Assembly: GCA_918026815.1 (NCBI GenBank)
Contig: CAKJVC010000193.1
Coordinates: 351,516-415,515, forward strand
DNA length: 64,000 nucleotides
Source: Chalara sp. BL73
Lineage: Eukaryota; Ascomycota; Leotiomycetes; Helotiales
Direction of reading: 5' to 3'
Made by a program: the position numbers and the translations under genes
The notes under the pieces: generated by a model
Told to the model about the DNA's origin: nothing
The model's database searches: none
Seen by the model: the letters and a program-made list of their open reading frames with translations, nothing else
Shown here: positions 48,410 to 61,633 of the stretch, piece by piece
How the letters are laid out: each line of letters starts with the position of its first letter
How positions within the stretch are numbered: the first letter of the stretch is position 1

Positions 48410-51347
48410 TGTACCCTTGGCCGTCAGGGGTAAGAAGCTGCACCATCGCCCCCGTTCCACACGAGCTATCACACATCTGCAGACTAGACAAGACACGCCT
48501 ATCGATGAAGACAACGTGGAGCTCAGATCTGGCTGCTTAAATGCAATCAAGGTTTACCGCTTCGGTGGAAGGATTTGGGATGGGTGGAGATGCAATCCTG
48601 GTTCTCGGAAGGCGGCATTTTTTCAGGGTTCCGGGTTGGTGGAATTATTGCGCAGCAAAGCGCTTGGGCCGCATGGTCGCGAGATGGAAAGCTAGGGAAT
48701 TGCCTTGGATTCTGGGGTAATGGAATTGGGTTTTGCATGCATTGTTGGCTGGCGTGAGCCAATAAGTAAAGGCATATTTAGGTTCAGTTGGATGATAGAT
48801 GTGATACGTGAGGAGCATGAATGAATCAGGTTTCAACGAGAAATCGTGCGTTTTGGCCGCAGGTGGTTATTAAAGTAATAAAACGAGCTAAATTGAGCAG
48901 TGAAAATGGTCACAGAGTGACATGGAGTTTGCGATATAGCCGACTTGCTGAACCCAGCATGTGCTCAGGGTCTCACGTATTCCGACGTATCGGAACCTTA
49001 TTAACTCAACGTTCCATTGCACCCGCTCTCTGCAGTATTGGACTCATTGTCTTTATCTTCTAGTTGCATAGTTTTAAAGCGCCCCATCATGTCACCGCCG
49101 TCTTTGATACTATCCGAGCCTTCGTTCTCAACCTTACCTTGAACGTTGTCTTTAGGCAGATAAGATGACAAGAAAGTATTCATACAGCCGATGACCACCT
49201 GAGATACCTCCGCGATTTCATTGTGATTAGGAAATTGGAAGATTGGAAACTCGCTTTAGCAGTAGTACCAGTTTTATGCCCAGGATGCTCCTTGTGCCAG
49301 ATACCAGCCTGTTCTTTGATGACCTTTCAAATCTGAGATGGTTCGTACTTTCGGGGAACTCGCGGACCGTGACCAAATCCTAAAGACCTCTCTTCCGAGC
49401 ATACTTTGCTTGAACTCTCCAGAGCGTCTTAGCACTCTCATCAATGGCTATAAATTAGCTTAGATGATGCACATTTTATTAGTTAAGGATACTAAGTTGG
49501 CTAGTATCTTCACCGGCCCAGTGGTTTCTCTGTATTCTATGGCCAACCCAAAGTCACAATGTTATGCAATATTGCGGAACAGTTTGAACCAAGCTCTGTC
49601 AATGACATCTCGATGTGCGAATTGGTGATTGGGCTGCTGTACCTTCGTCCCCAACGCACAAATCCCTTTGGCAAGTTGCCCGAACTTGAGTGATATAACA
49701 TATCTGAAAGAAATAACCTAATATCATTCAAAGGATCTGGGGTTCTAAAATGATGCTCCTCGGCGTCCTTCGTGGCAAGGCCTATTTATTGATTGATTAT
49801 CTTCACGAACTTAACTCGAGGATCTAATTGATTCATAATACGATGCGATATACTTATTGGTTATTGGCTGTTCGGGAAATTGGCAGGTATTGGTGCGGCG
49901 TCTTGAGGAATTTCAAGATGTTGGTGTACTTACTTGTTCGCCTTTGGGGAGCATGAATAATTGAAGAAAGATATGGTTCTGTTCTCGTTTCCGAAGCCAT
50001 TTGATGGCTTATTTTGGGGGGGGGGGGGTTAAATGCGCATATTTGTACTTGAATAAGCACTTTTGTTGTTCAATTAAGCCAAAGGGTTGCTGCTCACGCA
50101 ACCCACACACCCCCGCCCCCCCCGAATCGGCCTATGATATAACCAAGGCTGAGGCTGGGGAGCAATTTCTCATGCAGCCGGGGCCACTATAGTGATTGGG
50201 AGGTATTCAATCATCTTATACTTGGTGTTGTTTATATTGTCCGGAATGGCAGTTCCGCATAGTAGGAGTAGCCTACTGGCGAAATGCTATGGACGAGGCA
50301 CCCTCACTGCACTACAAGAGACGTGTCAAACCGCGCTATGAGACACATGTGGCATGTCCGCTGGTATTTAACATACAAAATGTCTATTAATGGGCGGGTG
50401 AAGAAAGAGATTGTGTGATACGAAGCACAAAAAACTCAGGCCGTCTAGTTTCTTTGGAGAAGTAAATTAGCTCATCCTCTAGAGTTTTGCATTTTGATCC
50501 TTGGTTTTTGGTGCACTATTTCCTTCCATATCTCTACATGGAAATTGAACTCGTTTATTATTTCTCTTTACTGCTTTTTTTTGGCAGTTGAAAATAGCTC
50601 ACCCATGAAGCTGGAAAAGGGGTTAAGCGAGGAAAACGAGGTTACACGTGACCACAACGCAACTGGCAAGGCTATCAGGGGCATGGGAAGAAAAAGGTCA
50701 TGATGATCTCAAGAGAGCTTCAAAAGCACTACATAATTCGACATTCTAGGCTATGGAATTTTTGCATTTTGTACTGTCTAGAACTATGAACGCAGGCTGA
50801 TTTGGAATATTTTCTAATGGTGTAGATATTGAACGGGACCGGTCTAGCTTCAAGAGGCGTCTAGTACAGTCTTCTTGGACAGGAGGATATGACGAGCCCA
50901 TTTCTATATTATACCGAGCTTAGATGTTAGGACATCGCTGCTACCCTTTTGTGGTCGTCGTTGTCACCACACTACAATTTCCACCTAACAACTTGTGAAT
51001 GCCCAGCTCAATAAGGATAGCCTTATCGCTTCTGCCAACTGGCCATCCATGTAGACTTAAATTACCCGAGACATAGATGCACTACAATAGTAACGGAGAA
51101 CACTGCAAAACGCAAAGTGATTATGGTAAAAGATATAGTTATCACTCATGCTATTCGCTATCTCATACACTTAATGCGGGATGCAATGCTACGCAGACCA
51201 TATTACATTCCACACATCAAAGTAAATATATATCGCCATCATCGTCAGCACAGTCCATCCAACTCCTGCCCAATGCACGACACAACCGAAATGCTATAGC
51301 TGTCAAGTCTCGGCCGGGAAAAAATCAATAAGATTTATGATAAAACA
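48410..51347. other. 2.9-kb intergenic region
   Basis: No gene is supported. The region contains a 13-G run (50016-50028) and a C-rich run (50110-50123) about 80 bp apart, which are inverted relative to each other. Short frames on both strands look random. Confidence 0.45.
50016..50123. repeat. Facing G-tract and C-tract
   Basis: Thirteen G at 50016-50028 face CCCCCGCCCCCCCC at 50110-50123. On one strand the two could pair into a hairpin with a loop of about 80 bases. Both are also simple homopolymers that may vary. Confidence 0.6.
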
Positions 51348-54300
51348 CTAGGCGAAATATGATTTCCAGTTCACGCCATCTAAATCTTCTAGTTGTTCTT
51401 GGGTAAAAGACTATTTCCATGTTAGTTAAGTGAACAAACAAGGTAAATGGAGGACGGAAATTAGGACAGCGAACCTTCTGGTCTGTAATCCAAGTATCTT
51501 GTCTTGTTTTCTTGAAGTCGGCCAGGACTGTCTTGACAGTCTTACCAACAGCGCCTGCATCGTTGGATGCTCTAGAGGCTAATAAAGCTAGGACCTCAGG
51601 CATCCAGTATGGAGGTGGTGTTGCGTATGGGAATGCAGCGACTAAGGCACCTAAGCCCAATACTGCTCCATGTCTTCGGATGACGTTGATATTGCTGCTT
51701 ACAGGAGTACCAGTGCCAGGCGTTTTCTTTGGCATGGGATTATCTGCGAGCGCCTTGGTGAATTTCTTTTGAAGAGAGGTTAAGATTTTATCACGACGTG
51801 CCACAGGGGAGCAACGAATCATGCCAGCTAATGTGGTAGACGCACCCATCCGCACCTCATGTTGAGGGTCTACAAGCATCTCCGCGACGGCATCAAACAA
51901 CTGCTGTTGCTGCTCTGCCTTGATAAGGAAAATACGTCGGAAATAGATGACCTGCATGTTGATTAAGCTTCGAAGACGCTGGTGCCACGACGCAGCCTCT
52001 TTGCCGATGCGAATGAGAGCAGATATGAACGGTCCATCTTCACCGGCACGGATAGGGATGTTTGGGAGGTGACGGAAGACTAGATAAGCTAGTTGTTGGA
52101 GCTCTGGGTCCTCCTTGACATCCATCATATGCAACAATTCTTGCATGAAGACGTCTGGAAAGAAGTCTAGCAATTGCGTGCACTCCTGAGATTGCAAGGT
52201 AGAGTCGAGCCACAACAAGACTGTCTTGCTTCCTGAAGTGTATGAAGAAACTGCTGCTTGGCCTGGAATACGTTGCTTTCTCCATTCTTGCAGTCTGATA
52301 AACACATCTTTGATGTTTGCAGCGAATTCTGGCGTGGCGGTATACGGCTTGATACCAAGAGACGAGGCAGCCGCATTTTCCTTTAGCAAGGTATCAACGT
52401 CCTTGAAAGACTCATAGTACCGAGTACGATATATCGCAGCTATGCTTCTACCAATCGCTTCTCTTACAGCCTTATATGGATGGTCAATATGCGCAAGGAA
52501 ATTTTCGAGGATCGGCTTCTCTTGACGAAAATGCCAGCCTGCATCTTGGATAGCAAACTCTAGCAACTGAATCTTAGAGCTCTCCTTGAATGCAGCGTGC
52601 GACGACATGTCCAGTCGGAATGAGCTCAGGCTATCTACTATCTCTCGCACTTGTCTTGGATCCTTCCCTGAAATAATCAAATGGAGGCATGTCATCCAAT
52701 AAGTGTTATTTTCTGGCGTGAGACCGTCTGCGAAGACGTTCAACATTATTGGCACTCCGTAACTCCATACTTTGTTCCGTAATTTGGTAGGTAGCTGAAG
52801 ACCAGATAAAAGCAGACCAGCCAAAATCTCGGATGTTGCGCGGTGTTGATGCTTGTCTGAGCCGTCACCAAAAGTTTCTTGGATTAGTTCCTGGATATCA
52901 TCTAATGTGGCAGTCGCTAGACCAGTATGAACGAGATTGAACGTCCAGTTCAGTAGCATAGCGTACTGCATTCTGAAACGATCAGAAGAGCTATCTCTAG
53001 GCTCCTGCTTCATATATGAAAAATACTTCTTGTACCATTCAGGGGTGAGCAAAGACCCAATCCGCGTCCGAGCTGATGTCTCTAGCTCGTCGTAGTCCGT
53101 GAAGAGAGAAGGCGATGCCTTGGTTGCTTTGAAAGTCTTATCCCAAACTAGCCATCCTGGAAAATCTCGGTCAACAAAATATTCAGGCAACCCTGGCTGT
53201 GTAAAATTAGAGAGAAAGTTGGCTGTCCAATTCGAGTCATTATTGTCGACCTTGACCTCAATTGTGCTACGCGGCGTGTCCTCTTCCCGAATGAACTTCT
53301 GATAGCTATGGCCATATGTCGCTCGAGTTTCAATCTGGTTTAGTATGCGACTGAACATCTCGCCATAACCATTCCGAAGTCCAGGATGCTCGTCAATAGC
53401 CCCTTGAACGGCTAACTCGATGAAAGATGGCGGCGCAAGAGTCTGAAGCCGTAAGCCAGCATTATGAATAAAAATTGTACATCTGACTGCAATCTTCCAA
53501 TGCGAGTTTTTTGATATTTCAACAAGTTCGAGAGCAACTTCTGACTTCTTTGCTTCGACCTTGGCTCGTCTCTTTACCAGGAACTGGTTTCTTGCATCTA
53601 TTCTAGAGGAGCAATCGTCCCGAGGCTCGAATGGTCGGAGAAGGTCTTGGTCAATGATCATATACGATTCCATTGCTCTCCCGAACTCCAGAAGGCTACC
53701 ATATAGCGCATTGTTGCTGTCTTTTTGGATCGATGGCTTGTCTACAGAGGCAACTTCGATATAAAGCTTAATCAAATCTGGTGCATATCGCCAGTCCTTC
53801 GCCATGGCTTTAGTCAATGAACTGCAATATAACGTATATATTGAGCCCTTTATACGATCAAAATCATTCGTATCAAGCGCTTTCCTTAGGGCCTGCAGAA
53901 GCTGTGGTACAACCAGTGAACGTCCTCCAATTAGAGCTTTAAGCGATGATTCTAGTGCTGACTGGGCATGAATACGGACTTCGGTGTAAAGTGAAACACA
54001 CGATGAAGCTAAGTCTAGCAGAAGCTTACTGTCTAGCTCGGATCTCTTCCGAGTTGTAGAATTATGTTTTGCTCGTTGAAAATGGTATATGCCGGCCCGT
54101 CTGATCAGAAGTGGCCGAGGATATGGCTTGTGCTTTCCACTAATCTTGAAAGCCCGTACATCACCCTGATATAGTTTGGTTACTCGTTCCAAGGTATGAG
54201 CAGATCTCTCGGTGCCAACGTCGGTTATCCACGTTCTGTAAGCAGTATATAATGCAGTAAAACATGCAACATCGTCTTCTTGATGTTGTGTGAGAAACTC

Positions 54301-57296
54301 GTGAATCTTTGATAGAAGGTGGCCGACATCCTCACGAAGCTTATGTATATGAGCATAATTAGAACTAGTCTTATCTAATAGATAACCAGCGTGGTAGTGG
54401 AACTGGGGTCTATCAGAATCATCCTCAGCAGTCTCCCCTAAGATATCATCATCCGACTCGAGGAGACCATTACCATTTGATTGATGTGCTCCATTAGTTT
54501 GTCCTGATGCATACTCTGGATCAAACAGAGAATTGATGCCGGATAGAATCAGCCGAAGCTGAGAGAGATTGCGCGAAACCTCATCTGACCATTCCTTATT
54601 CGTCCCTTTTCTGCTAACAGATGGAGTATCACTGATTAGGTTGGTGAGGCGAGCAATAGCGGTTTCGACTTGTGAATCAAACAGCTCCACAGCAAAGGCA
54701 ATCTCGTCTTCTGTTGGAAGATGCCACTTGATGGTCAAATCGTTTGGTCTGACATTCTGACCCCAATCACTGACATCTATGCCTCTATTCAAGATATCTG
54801 GCTCATAGAGATTGCTATCAACAGGGTAAATTAAAGTTAGGTTGAGAAGAAGATGGTGGATGTAGTTTGATATGTGCACCGTAGGGATACCCCTGCATTT
54901 CTCTTGCATGTATACCGCGATGTCGAATAGATCTTTCTTATACGGCATCAGAGTATCACCAACATGGACGATGATCATACTGAGCATACTGATATGCCAA
55001 ACCAGGGCACGGTCTCGAGGAAGCACATCAGCACCGCTACTCCTATCAGACGCAGCATTATTGTCATCAATCTCGTTTCGTATACCAACAATCAACATTG
55101 GCACAAACCTCTTCAAAGTCTTTTCAGGATTTGCCTTGCACAAAGCGTTACAAATGAACGCCATCGCATCTCGTGCCTGATGAATCACATGTCCCGAAAC
55201 AAAAGCAGCAATTTTTTCCATTGCCTTGTCAAATATCTCTGGAGAAAGTGACACAAAGAGTGGCATTAGTGCAGCGGGGAGAGTGTTAATAACGTTCTCT
55301 TCCGGAGACCCCGATCGTACTCGTGACAACTCCGGGATATTTTCTAGTAGTGTGAATATTTTCCCTAGCAGGCTCAGAACAAAGTCTCCAAAGAAAGCTG
55401 TAGAGGAACGAGCAATATTGGCTTCCAGCTCATCATCGAGCTCTGTCTCATAGTTGATAGAGACATTTGGACCGCTTTCTTCCATCCGCGCCATCTCATT
55501 TTGAACCCATTGCTGTGCAAGGGATCCGTCATAATCGTGGAGATCCTTAGTTAGATCTGCCAAGGGTACGCTATAGGCAACGGCTTGTATAAAGTTGAGC
55601 GTCGTATAGGTTTTTGTTAAATCATTAGCATCGATACCTGGTAAAGCCAACTCTAGAAGTGCAGCAATATGACAGCGAAAGCCCTTTTGCTTGGACATAA
55701 CATTGGCAATCATCTGCAGACCAACTAATGATGATTGTGTACGATGAACTTCGACTAATCCTTGCAATGATGGGTAGAATCGTTGTAGAGCTCCTGGTAA
55801 AATCAAATTCGGCTCTAAGTACGACAGTCCTTGAATTGCGTTGTAGAAATATGTCAAAGGCTTGCCTCTCTTTGAGAATAGCCCCATGAACATGACCTCT
55901 CTCAGGCTAAGAACAAATCTATGCTTCAGCTCATCATTAATTCGGCGCTCAGGAGGAGTGTCTAGTTCCCCGTTTAGCTCTCGGTTATATCGCATTACAA
56001 AGAAGTCTTGCAGATGGAAGACTATCTGTGCAAGCATATCTGTCCAGCCACCTTGATTTGATGGGTGGTAAAACGTGTCGATCGATTCCATCAAGCCTTC
56101 AAGATTCGAAAGAATAGAACCAGGTTTATCCAAACATGCAGGTGATAGAGACATGCTGATCCACCGGGCAATGGAATAACCCAGTGGATTTTTTTCTTTT
56201 GTCTTTCTCCAAATATATGCCAAGACCTGCACCAGTATCAACCACCGAACTGTATGCTGAAGTCGATTGCCCAACAGGAATCTCCGTCAGCCTCAATAAT
56301 GCAGTGAACATGAGATCAGACTGGTCTTTAGTGAAAATGCCGTACTCTGAGAATTTTATATGAGGACTTGTCAAAGAGTCTCTTGCGATACGAGACAAAA
56401 AATCGAAGAATACGATGTCGAAAGCCTTCGACCGATTAACAAGTGACCACAGGTGGAAAAAAGTAGGAAGGTAGTCCTCTGGTTGAAGCTGCCCTGGCTC
56501 ATCAGGTGAGGGCCGTGTAGGCATGAGAAAGTTCAATGCTCCCATGACAATGAACGCTCCGGTGATTTCCGAGGTACTGAAATATGGTAAGATCTCATTA
56601 AGCATTGCCTTTCGTTCTCGAGGATCAAAGTAGGTATATGCATACGAACACATATTCGCGATGTTCTTATGACTTCGTTTCCTTGACGATTGGTAAGGCG
56701 GCATTTCTGTAGGCAAGACTATCTGTTTAATCTCTTTCCACAGAGGTCTCCAATCCAGTGTAAGATCTTCCCCAGGCTTAAGGTAATGCCTCCTCCTAAA
56801 GATAGTTGATTAGACAAGCTATGCACTTTCCTGCGGCCATCACTTACTTTGTCAAAACTCGGAACATGCTTTCGAACCTCTCTGACGCAGTTGCATCTAT
56901 CCCTGGAGCCAGAGATAGCATGTAATATAGCTTTGCAAGCTTCACACGTAGTGCTCGCGGGATCTCAAATTTGAGGCTCAACCATCCTCTAAGCTCTCTT
57001 GTCCAATGGACCGCCCCTGGAGCAATATCTTCAGCCCTAACAGCAATGTACAACTGCTTCAGAATTTCCTCTAATGCAGCATTACGCTCACTTTCATCTT
57101 CCACATTGTATGGTAGTAGTTTGAAATATGGGTATGTTCGAGGTCGATACCGCTTCTCCTTCTCTAAACCAAGCCCATTGGGGCTGCTACTCAGACCTGG
57201 CGAAGTCGCACGCGAAACACCATCGCTGTACGCGCCATTTTGAGATAGCATCTGAACGGATTGGTGATAAGCCGCCTTGGAGTCTCCTTCGTCCAT
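51348..57296 (-). CDS. blm10: Proteasome activator Blm10/PA200 (reading frame broken once)
   Basis: Blm10/PA200 is a giant HEAT-repeat protein that caps the 20S proteasome and opens its gate. There are three exons, 57296-56848, 56795-51475 and 51410-51348. The joins are in phase if one surplus base in exon 2 is discounted, giving about 1943 residues, in the family range. Exon 1 holds RPRTYPYFKLLPYNVEDESE. Exon 2 reads HYLKPGEDLTLDWRPLWKEI and on to LTEIPVGQSTSAYSSVVDTG and GIYLEKDKRK. It then shifts frame in a run of seven A (56189-56195 on plus as T) to NPLGYSIARWISMSLSP and stays open for over 1600 codons (ILPGALQRFYPSLQGLVEVH and further HEAT-like helices). The last exon gives SFTQEQLEDLDGVNWKSYFA. 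The final Tyr-Phe-Ala corresponds to the gate-opening tail, where yeast has Tyr-Tyr-Ala. Confidence 0.92.
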
Positions 57297-58222
57297 TTTG
57301 ACGCTCCGCTACTAGAAACTGATATTATGTTGGTCGCGTGTAGGGAGTCACCTTTACTAAAGGCACTATGTAAGTATGGGCTCAGAATCCACGCGTATGA
57401 TGGTAATACCTGAAAGCTAAGAGCTTCTCCAATAGATAAACTAGGTCCGTTCTCTCAATGAAACGTCCTTTGTTGGTAAGACGCTCGTAAAGGGACAGCT
57501 ACCCAGGAGGGTCAGAATAACAATCTTCTTGCAGTTTCATCGACGTTGCTCCTGCCAAAAGTACAGCGAGATCTGCTGCTAATTTGATGTTGCACTGCTT
57601 GGTATTTGAGGTCGTGATCTTTACTTATGTGTACTGAGGTTGCCAGCCTTGCCGCCTCACACGAACGTTGATGCTTATGTCCGAAGCCAAGCTTTCATAG
57701 AGAGGCTCCAGAATTTGTGACCAGGCAAATGTTCAGTCAGCGATAGAAATCAATAAAACCGGATTTTTGGGAGGTGGGTCGAAAAATCAAGTCAATGATT
57801 CAATGGTTCAGATGTGTTGGTCTAAAGTCATATATGAAGAGTCTTCGCATAGTGCTTAGATTCTAGGCATGTATTCATACGCAAGCAAGCCACTGGTTCT
57901 ACGTGCCTGATTACGGACGGGAACACGCATGACAAGTGCCTTGAGGGAAGCTTCGGCGAAACCAGAGAGGAAGTCTACTGTCTCCAATTGCCACATTAAC
58001 CTGACGCATTATTTACTTATGAATATTCCAAGAGGGGCATATCATAGCTGTGGCTAAACCGCAGCTCTTTGTGACCCCTAATTTTCCTTTTCTCCTAAAT
58101 GCCGCCTCAAAGCTCAGCATGCACCAAACCATCGTCCTATATGCTGCAGGGTATTTTTATATTATACAGAAGACAAATGAGAATACAGTAGGCAAGTTGC
58201 AACGTGTCGCAGTGTGTCCATC
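57297..58222. other. Intergenic between blm10 start and the next gene's 3' end
   Basis: This is the promoter region of blm10. No gene is supported. Confidence 0.5.
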
Positions 58223-60056
58223 TCAGCGTGTGTTGCCATTTTCAGGTCTTCTTCGAATAAAGTTTGTCAACGTTTTCCATCGACTAACTTTAGGTTTTGG
58301 CCCATAATTATAAATACGCTTGTAGTCAACAAGTTCTTCGCTGTGCCTCTCATCACTGCGGGCTTGCGCTTCTGGTGGTGCACGGGACATGATCATCGAA
58401 TGAATTCGCCGCTGAGGGAGTTTAGTAGGCGTATCTGGTGTCGTAGCCGACGATCCGGGAACATGAAGTGAGAGCGGCGTTAGTAGGCTAGTTTCCAGAT
58501 CCCCGTTCACAATATCAATCACGGAATGCTGTGTAGGGAGCATCCTTCTCTCCCCTTCGCTATCACTCAGGACAGTGCCCGGCGGATTTGAGGCACGGCG
58601 CCCAGTAGTTCGTTGCATAAAGTTGGCGCCAGCCGATATCGTTCTCTTGGGACCTGCTTTCTGCTCCAAAGTGGGCAGATGTCGAGCTGGCTGGACTCGC
58701 TTTAGCACAAGCTTGTCGGAGTTTTGATGTCCGACTGCCAGAGTTGGGATTAGAATCTGGCGTACTTGAGAAATAATCAGGATGCCCTGGTGAACCAGCA
58801 TCCGATGGGTTTGGAAAAGAGCCTGCTCTGGCACTTGGACTAGGGCGGGGACTAAGTGGCGATTCCAGGTCACTATATCTAAAGGATGAACAGATGCCTT
58901 GCCGCAACGCGACCCAAATACCTGTAATTTGGATGAGAACCTTCAGATCGTCGTCAACAAGAAACGTGCTTCGGCTAAGCTCCTCGTCCACGTCGAAATC
59001 GTAAGTACCTGGGGTTATTGGAACAGGCGAGACTGGTGGAAATTTTCTCGATACAGACGTTAGTGAGCTGTACTGATCTGGGATATCCAAGGTAGCTTGA
59101 GTAATTGTTGCCATGATCGGATGACGACGGGTATGAGGATTCATCATACTGAAAGTATATTTGAACTCATTGGTAGTGCTTGCCGTAGAAGCCTCCATAC
59201 CTTTCATTCCGACTTTACTTTTTACCCATCGAGCCGTCTGTTTGCAACCATGTACATCGGTTGAGACGAACTCAAAGTACCGTCCGTTCTCTGAAGGGGT
59301 GGCATGCCAAACCGAACCATCCTTCAAGACTAATTCAGCCTTTCCTTGCGAGCCACCCATATCTCGTGGCATTTGACATATTACAGCAATCAATTCCCTG
59401 CTAGACAGACCTTCTTCGTCTGAATCCAAGTCATCTAAACGATGAACACCAGGCATATCATATTCTTCACTCTTCACCACCATAACATCATTCGCGCCCA
59501 ACTCCCCTTTACCTCGAAACATCCTTGGGAATTTCTTCACTAGCCTTGGTACAACCTGAGTGGAGGGAAGCACATCAATAGCTGGCATAGGCCGGGAGTG
59601 TGGTGACAATAGCTGCAGTTGAAGGAGCAGCTTAGGTCGGATCTGTAATAATCTCTGCTTCGCACTTAGTGTAGGGGCGGGTTGAGCCAGTTGGAACGTG
59701 GTCCGCATTCGAGATGATCTTCGTTTCTTACGGATAGTTTTGGTAGCAACACTTCCAATAGCACTTATCCCGCTGCTCTCGGACACAGATCTGCCCCCTT
59801 CACTCATTGTATCCGGCTCCAACTCTTCGAAGTGTACCATATGCTCGTTAATTCTTGGCGTATATTCGGATAGCGATCTCCTAGTATTCAAAGTAGGCTC
59901 CTGATATTTGCCCGGAGGCGTATATATTTTTGTAATAGGTGAGGAAAAGGCTGACCGTGATAATGGAGACCTCATGGCACCGGAAGCATGGCGGCCATCG
60001 ACTGTGTATTCATGTCGGTGCATGCCTATTCCAGAAAGAAGCAGGGGCGGCGCCAT
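58223..60056 (-). CDS. Conserved-looking fungal protein of unknown function, about 610 residues
   Basis: The start is taken at the ATG at 60056 (MAPPLLLSGIGMHRHEYTVD). The N-terminal third is basic and Ser-rich (TKTIRKKRRSSRMRTT), probably disordered. The middle holds a folded-looking module with strands typical of a PH-like domain: KAELVLKDGSVWHATPSENG, RYFEFVSTDVHGCKQTARWV, EFKYTFSMMNPHTRRHPIMA, and an alpha-helical VLIQITGIWVALRQGI. After a Ser/Pro-rich stretch the frame must change by one base between about 58722 and 58765, either through an indel in AAAA (58722-58725) or a very short 31-bp GT-AG intron (58735-58765). The second frame continues KLVLKRVQPARHLPTLEQK, then ISAGANFMQRTTGRRASN, and ends RRRPENGNTR. 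I recognise the style of a fungal PH-like protein but can assign no function. The gene is divergent from gpi18. Confidence 0.7.
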
Positions 60057-61633
60057 GAGGATGGAGCGCCCCAACCTTTAGAGGCGCCAGTCCCGGAAGG
60101 AAGCTATGAAGATTGAGTGTGTTGGCTATTTCAAAGTCTTGGATGTATATCGATGGTTCCACGGATATTTTCATGGAACAGGCGCCAAAATTTGGTGTGG
60201 CAGAATCCAGAATCCAGTATCGAGCATCAAGAACCTCACAGGTCAACTGCATACAACAGGTTATGGACTGAAGAGTTCTATAGACAATTCCAGGAGCGAA
60301 AGTATGTGGAGGAAGAATGAATCAGGCAAGTAGTGATATGATGGTTAGCGGGCTGCAGGCTCGGCGCTCAGGTTGTGCAAGTAGCGAATAATTCACGACG
60401 AGGGATTCTGAGTGTTTCTACCGGCTTTCTCGGCAAGGTTGTCAGCATGAGAACAAAGAGCGGCTGAGCGAAATTGTAATCTTACACTAGACTAGATAGG
60501 ATGATTTCTGTTTTTGCTCTCCTATTGCTGTGGCATAAGCCAGACTTGGGAGCACAAAGAATCGAGCAATTGAATGTAATCGTCGTACTTGTATGGAGTT
60601 ATTGTATAGGCAATATGGGAAAAGCGAAACGAAGGCAGAATGCAAGTCTACCACCACAATAGAGAGGCGCCGGGAAGGTCGGATAATTCCTGTCCTCGTG
60701 GTGATGCGTATCCCGTCTCTTTGGCGAGTATTTGAAGCCCCTCGTTCATGGCTACATATGAACAAATAGGAAGGCTTCCTCGACGAGCTGGAAAAGGGGG
60801 TTCATGATCATCCGGTACGTCAGCCCACCAAGATATACTTACAGGATGCGGCTGCGTGCTGTACCCAGGCCGATGGTACCTATAGTACCTATGGTCTCAG
60901 CATAGAAGTACTTAGGTTTCTGGTAGGCTATAGTTGGTCAGCGATTGTCCGAATCCTCTTATTCGCATTCACGCATTCGCATTTTCTGGTCTCGCGGCCT
61001 TTCGGTGATCGGACGATATTGAATGTCCGTTAGTCTTCGGTCGAGCTGTCTCCACGACAATAAACGAAACATCCGTCGAGTTTATGGCGTTATGATTCGC
61101 TGCTCTGTGCGGCACCGGTACTTAGATGGACAACACGAAAGACGCTTAGAGGATGGGGCATGATGCGGTACTGCCGGCTGCCGCTGCCAAGGACAACTCA
61201 ACCTGAAAACATGCAGCTTTAAAAAGCTAGGCTGGGAGGACCAGTACAGCGCCTCAGGGCAGTAAAGAGCAAAGCCTGTTTCAAACCACAGGAGAGGATG
61301 GCGTTTCCATCCAGGAGAATCGTCCTCAATTAGATACATTCCTGGTTGTAGAAATATTTACCGAACAGCGGTTACGGGCAAACCAAAAGAAAGATACGAT
61401 TAAAGTAAAACAATTGTAGACCGCCAGCTGATACATGAAATAATTAATGCATCGGTGGCCGACCTTTCCGTACTGTTCAGTACTGCAGCAACAGAAGCTT
61501 ATTTCAAAGCTCACCGCTGCCGCTGCCACGGCGGATGCTACCGAAAATTACTATGGGAGGGATTGTCGCATGCAACGCGCTAGCGAGGAAGGAGTTTCTC
61601 TCTTATGTTACTACATACACCATTAGCCCCATC
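60057..61633. other. Intergenic between divergent genes
   Basis: This 1.58-kb gap between the unknown protein gene and gpi18 should hold both promoters. Several short frames are present without coding character. Confidence 0.5.
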
